Source of the DNA: Oscillatoria acuminata PCC 6304
GTDB taxonomy: Bacteria; Cyanobacteriota; Cyanobacteriia; Cyanobacteriales; Laspinemataceae
Assembly: GCF_000317105.1 (NCBI RefSeq)
Contig: NC_019693.1
Location: forward strand, 186,001 to 250,000
DNA length: 64,000 nt
Direction: 5' to 3'
The notes under the pieces were generated by a model that saw only the letters and a program-made list of their open reading frames with translations, ran no database searches and was not told the DNA's origin. Positions 63,155 to 64,000 of this stretch are shown piece after piece (positions within the stretch are counted from its first letter, which is position 1; every line of letters starts with the position of its first letter). The translations under genes were made by a program, and so were the position numbers.

Positions 63155-64000
63155 ATGCTTAATGCAATCATCATTCTCTCATTTATTCTAGCAGCGGCGG
63201 GGATCGGTTTCTACAGCACAGAACTGCTTCCCGCCTCGGCGATGGCCCAGGTCTCTAATCTGGACGGGTTGCGATCGGTCACCACCGGGTTTGCCGCCTT
63301 AGTCGGGGGGGCAGTCGGCCTCGCGGTGCAAACCACCTACCGACGGATGGAAAAGCAAGTTCGGCAAATGCCCATTGATATGCTGATTACCCGGGCGATC
63401 GGTCTCGTCATGGGTCTCTTGGTGGCCAACTTAATGCTGGCCCCCGTGTTCTTGCTGCCGATTCCCCATGAATTTGGATTCATCAAACCCCTCGCCGCCA
63501 TCCTCGGTAGCGTGATGTTTGCCTTTTTGGGCGTCACCCTGGCCGATACTCACGGTCGGGCCTTCCTGCGCCTGATCAACCCCAGCAGTCTCGAATCCAT
63601 GTTAGTGGCTGAAGGGACCTTAAAACCGGCGGCGACCAAAGTCCTAGATACCAGTTGCATTATCGATGGTCGCGTGGAGACCCTCCTCGGCACCGGCTTT
63701 TTAGAAGGACAAATCCTCGTTCCCCAATTCGTCTTGCAGGAATTGCAAATGGTGGCGGATGCCTCCAACGACCAAAAACGGGTCCGGGGTCGTCGGGGAC
63801 TTGATGTCCTCAATCGGATTAAGGAAACCTATGCCGAACGCATTGTGATCCATCCGGCAGACTATGAGGACCTGCAAACCGTGGATGCAAAATTGGTCCG
63901 GTTGGCCCAAGAAATTAATGCTACCCTGCTCACCAATGACTACAATTTGTCTAAAGTCGCCACGGTGCAAAAGGTGTTAGTGCTAAATATTAATGACTTG
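63155..64000 (+). CDS. Membrane-anchored PIN/TRAM-domain protein (3' end beyond window)
   Basis: From ATG 63155, 282 residues to the window edge. The N-terminal third has about four hydrophobic segments (IIILSFILAAAGIGFYSTEL, AALVGGAVGLAVQTTYRRME, LVMGLLVANLMLAPVFLLPI, AAILGSVMFAFLGVTLAD). A PIN domain follows (VLDTSCIIDGRVETLLGTGF, LVPQFVLQELQMVADASN, RGRRGLDVLNRIKE, ATLLTNDYNLSKVA). This is the YacL-like PIN/TRAM family; a TRAM domain should follow outside the window. Predicted membrane-bound nuclease of unknown target. Confidence 0.92.
   Translation, partial: MLNAIIILSFILAAAGIGFYSTELLPASAMAQVSNLDGLRSVTTGFAALVGGAVGLAVQTTYRRMEKQVRQMPIDMLITRAIGLVMGLLVANLMLAPVFLLPIPHEFGFIKPLAAILGSVMFAFLGVTLADTHGRAFLRLINPSSLESMLVAEGTLKPAATKVLDTSCIIDGRVETLLGTGFLEGQILVPQFVLQELQMVADASNDQKRVRGRRGLDVLNRIKETYAERIVIHPADYEDLQTVDAKLVRLAQEINATLLTNDYNLSKVATVQKVLVLNINDL

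Noticed and set aside
1-64000. tRNA or rRNA genes
   Set aside because: No T-arm plus acceptor pairing or rRNA signature was recognised by eye; a tRNA scan would settle it.

Overview
The window reads as chromosomal DNA of a filamentous, gas-vacuolate cyanobacterium, probably from the Oscillatoriales (an Oscillatoria/Laspinema-like genome is a guess). The evidence is the very frequent HIP1 octamer GCGATCGC, a complete gas vesicle locus of cyanobacterial type, an HpsE-type (hormogonium polysaccharide) glycosyltransferase cluster, many WD40, SLH and Uma2 proteins, and a heavy load of palindromic and MITE-like repeats.

Layout. 1-7.2 kb: minus-strand genes for a CDC48-like AAA+ ATPase (cut by the window edge), a double ArsA/Get3-type ATPase and a 1120-residue multi-LamG protein. 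They lie directly downstream of gvpA-gvpC-gvpN (7.4-9.2 kb, minus). After a 1.2-kb spacer, gvpJ-gvpK-gvpF/L-gvpG run on the plus strand, with a gvpV-like gene converging (10.3-12.8 kb). 12.9-17 kb: DUF2283 and YjbQ genes, then a flavoprotein and large oxidase pair resembling LodB/LodA. 17-18.6 kb: a DUF4351 nuclease-like gene with a tandemly duplicated 3' end and perfect 40-bp palindromes. 18.9-25.7 kb: valS, two conserved genes converging on a small MITE, and a SagB/ThcOx oxidoreductase. 25.9-30.6 kb: a toxin-antitoxin island (two UPF0175/DUF3368 pairs, MntA/HepT, one broken and one intact PIN pair). It is punctuated by four copies of a repeated module that carries the upstream region and, in three copies, the first codons of the next gene.

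30.9-36.7 kb: the most unusual locus, a tightly coupled three-gene operon of a 12-repeat TPR-CHAT protease, a small charged protein and a coiled-coil protein with two C-terminal membrane segments. 37-42 kb: a DegT-family PLP enzyme, small proteins and a MASE1-histidine kinase-receiver-PP2C fusion. 42.3-44.1 kb: an IS1182-like element with 21-bp perfect inverted repeats and a frame-disrupted transposase. 44.4-55.1 kb: mnmE, DUF2062, two Uma2 genes, a surface/periplasmic WD40 pair (one a probable pseudoprotease), a methyltransferase, homoserine dehydrogenase and a Phd/PIN pair. 55.5-61.1 kb: an exopolysaccharide-type operon (glycosyltransferase-EAL fusion, HpsE-like glycosyltransferase, AlkP-superfamily hydrolase, hexapeptide acyltransferase). 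61.7-64 kb: hemW and a membrane-anchored PIN/TRAM gene cut by the edge.

How the genes work together. The gvp genes build the gas vesicle shell (GvpA, GvpC) and its assembly machinery (GvpN, J, K, F/L, G, V). The co-directional chaperone-like ATPases and LamG protein could extend that locus. The TA island and the TPR-CHAT operon together look like a stress or defence neighbourhood shaped by repeat-mediated duplication. The polysaccharide operon may be tuned by c-di-GMP through a degenerate EAL domain. No tRNA, rRNA or CRISPR array was recognised.
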